DNA of 64,000 nucleotides, from contig JYOD01000008.1 in the NCBI GenBank assembly GCA_000955785.1, positions 186,001 through 250,000 of the forward strand. Reading direction: 5' to 3'. Positions within the stretch are counted from its first letter, which is position 1; each line of letters begins with the position of its first letter. Positions 62,996-64,000 of the stretch are shown here, piece after piece. Both the position numbers and the translations under genes were made by a program. Source of the stretch: Burkholderiaceae bacterium 16. Lineage in GTDB: Bacteria; Pseudomonadota; Gammaproteobacteria; Burkholderiales; Burkholderiaceae. The notes under the pieces were generated by a model, which had not been told where the DNA came from, searched no databases, and worked only from the letters and a program-made list of their open reading frames with translations.

Positions 62996-64000
62996 ATGTC
63001 CGACCTGCTTGCCAATCTCAATGCCGAACAACTAGCCGCCGTCACTTTGCCTGACGAACCGGCGCTGATCCTGGCCGGGGCGGGCAGCGGCAAGACGCGC
63101 GTGCTGACCACCCGCATCGCGTGGCTGATCCAGAACGGCCGGGTGTCGCCGGCGGGCTTGCTGGCGGTGACGTTCACCAACAAGGCCGCCAAGGAGATGA
63201 TGACGCGGCTGACCTCGATGCTGCCCATCAATACGCGCGGCATGTGGATCGGCACCTTCCACGGCCTGTGCAACCGCATGCTGCGCGCCCATTACCGCGA
63301 CGCCGGCCTGCCGCAGACCTTCGCCATCCTCGACAGCCAGGACCAGCTCTCCGCGCTCAAGCGCCTGCTCAAGTCGCTCAACGTCGACGACGAGAAGTAC
63401 CCGGCCAAGAACCTGCAGTACTTCATCAACAACGCCAAGGAGCAAGGCCTGCGCCCGGCCGATGTGGAGGCCAACGACGACTTCAACCGCCGCTTTGTCG
63501 ACCTCTACGCCGCCTATGACGTGCAGTGCCAGCGCGAAGGCGTGGTCGATTTCGCCGAGCTCCTGCTGCGCTGCTACGAACTGCTGCGCTACAACGACGC
63601 CATTCGCCAGCACTACCAGCATCGCTTCCGCCACGTGCTGGTGGACGAGTTCCAGGACACCAACGTGCTGCAATACCGGTGGCTCAAGATGCTGGCGGGC
63701 TTCGGCACGCAGAGCCCGGCCGCGGTGTTCGCCGTGGGCGACGACGACCAGAGCATCTACGCCTTCCGCGGCGCCAATGTCGGCAACATGCGGGACTTCG
63801 AGGATGAATTCCGCGTGCGCCACATGATCAAGCTGGAGCAGAACTACCGCTCGCACGGCCACATCCTGGATTCGGCCAACCACCTGATTGCCCACAACGC
63901 GCGGCGCCTGGGCAAGAATCTGCGTACCGATGCCGGTCACGGCGAGCCGGTGCGGGTGTTCCAGGCCGGCTCCGACGGCCAGGAAGCTTCCTGGCTGGTG
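62996..64000 (+). CDS. uvrD: UvrD/Rep family DNA helicase, N-terminal part (runs off window)
   Basis: An SF1A 3'-5' helicase of excision/mismatch repair or replication. The first 335 codons are in the window. The Q-like motif [15 protein letters not shown], Walker [15 protein letters not shown] (25-38), motif Ia [29 protein letters not shown], motif [19 protein letters not shown] and motif [24 protein letters not shown] are intact, then motif [12 protein letters not shown]. It is divergent from valS and continues past the window end. Confidence 0.95.
   Translation, partial: MSDLLANLNAEQLAAVTLPDEPALILAGAGSGKTRVLTTRIAWLIQNGRVSPAGLLAVTFTNKAAKEMMTRLTSMLPINTRGMWIGTFHGLCNRMLRAHYRDAGLPQTFAILDSQDQLSALKRLLKSLNVDDEKYPAKNLQYFINNAKEQGLRPADVEANDDFNRRFVDLYAAYDVQCQREGVVDFAELLLRCYELLRYNDAIRQHYQHRFRHVLVDEFQDTNVLQYRWLKMLAGFGTQSPAAVFAVGDDDQSIYAFRGANVGNMRDFEDEFRVRHMIKLEQNYRSHGHILDSANHLIAHNARRLGKNLRTDAGHGEPVRVFQAGSDGQEASWLV

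Overview
The window is GC-rich chromosomal DNA with dense, short-spaced genes. It looks like a Burkholderiaceae betaproteobacterium of the Cupriavidus/Ralstonia type. That call rests on two Bug-type tricarboxylate receptors plus a TctBA permease, the kynB-kynU order with a divergent Lrp-type kynR, many LysR regulators beside acyl-CoA and CoA-transferase genes, and the protein sequences themselves. It is inference, since no 16S or other marker is present. I saw no tRNA, rRNA, CRISPR array, insertion sequence or phage gene.

Region by region. 1-1.7 kb: tryptophan/kynurenine catabolism (kynU cut by the window edge, kynB, kynR). 1.7-7.7 kb: a compact divergent catabolic cluster. On the left are a MarR regulator and a flavin reductase. 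On the right are a NicX-like ring-cleaving dioxygenase, an alpha/beta hydrolase, an acyl-CoA-dehydrogenase-fold protein lacking the usual catalytic glutamate, and an acyl-CoA ligase. This is the best candidate for an undescribed pathway. 7.7-9.8 kb: LysR and an exported cyclase-family protein. 9.9-21 kb: housekeeping and stress genes (msrA, DUF72, cfa, pdxH, an MFS pump, AsmA, tcdA, a small kinase, hemerythrin, a cupin, a YbbN-like thioredoxin).

21-23 kb: an acyl-CoA synthetase whose predicted promoter is followed by seven perfect copies of an 8-bp repeat, a possible slippage-tuned leader. 23-34.6 kb: ankyrin protein, ChaC, FKBP, YaeQ, YceI, MAPEG, an S4 protein, glnS, a CoA-transferase with apparently permuted domains, PaiB, a PPOX protein and PhzF. 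34.6-48 kb: an exported serine hydrolase, then a Bug receptor/gamma-glutamyltransferase pair under a divergent LysR, TctBA, a K+/H+ antiporter, a second Bug receptor, DUF2214 and a CaiB/BaiF CoA-transferase.

48-64 kb: alaS, NfeD-slipin, LysR with a divergent YbfB/YjiJ transporter, a class II aldolase, a tautomerase, threonine aldolase, a Nudix hydrolase, a TusA-like protein, galU, valS, and the first third to half of a UvrD/Rep helicase running off the right edge. Several palindromes in regulator-flanked intergenic regions are reported as operator candidates. Perfect hairpins mark many convergent gene ends.
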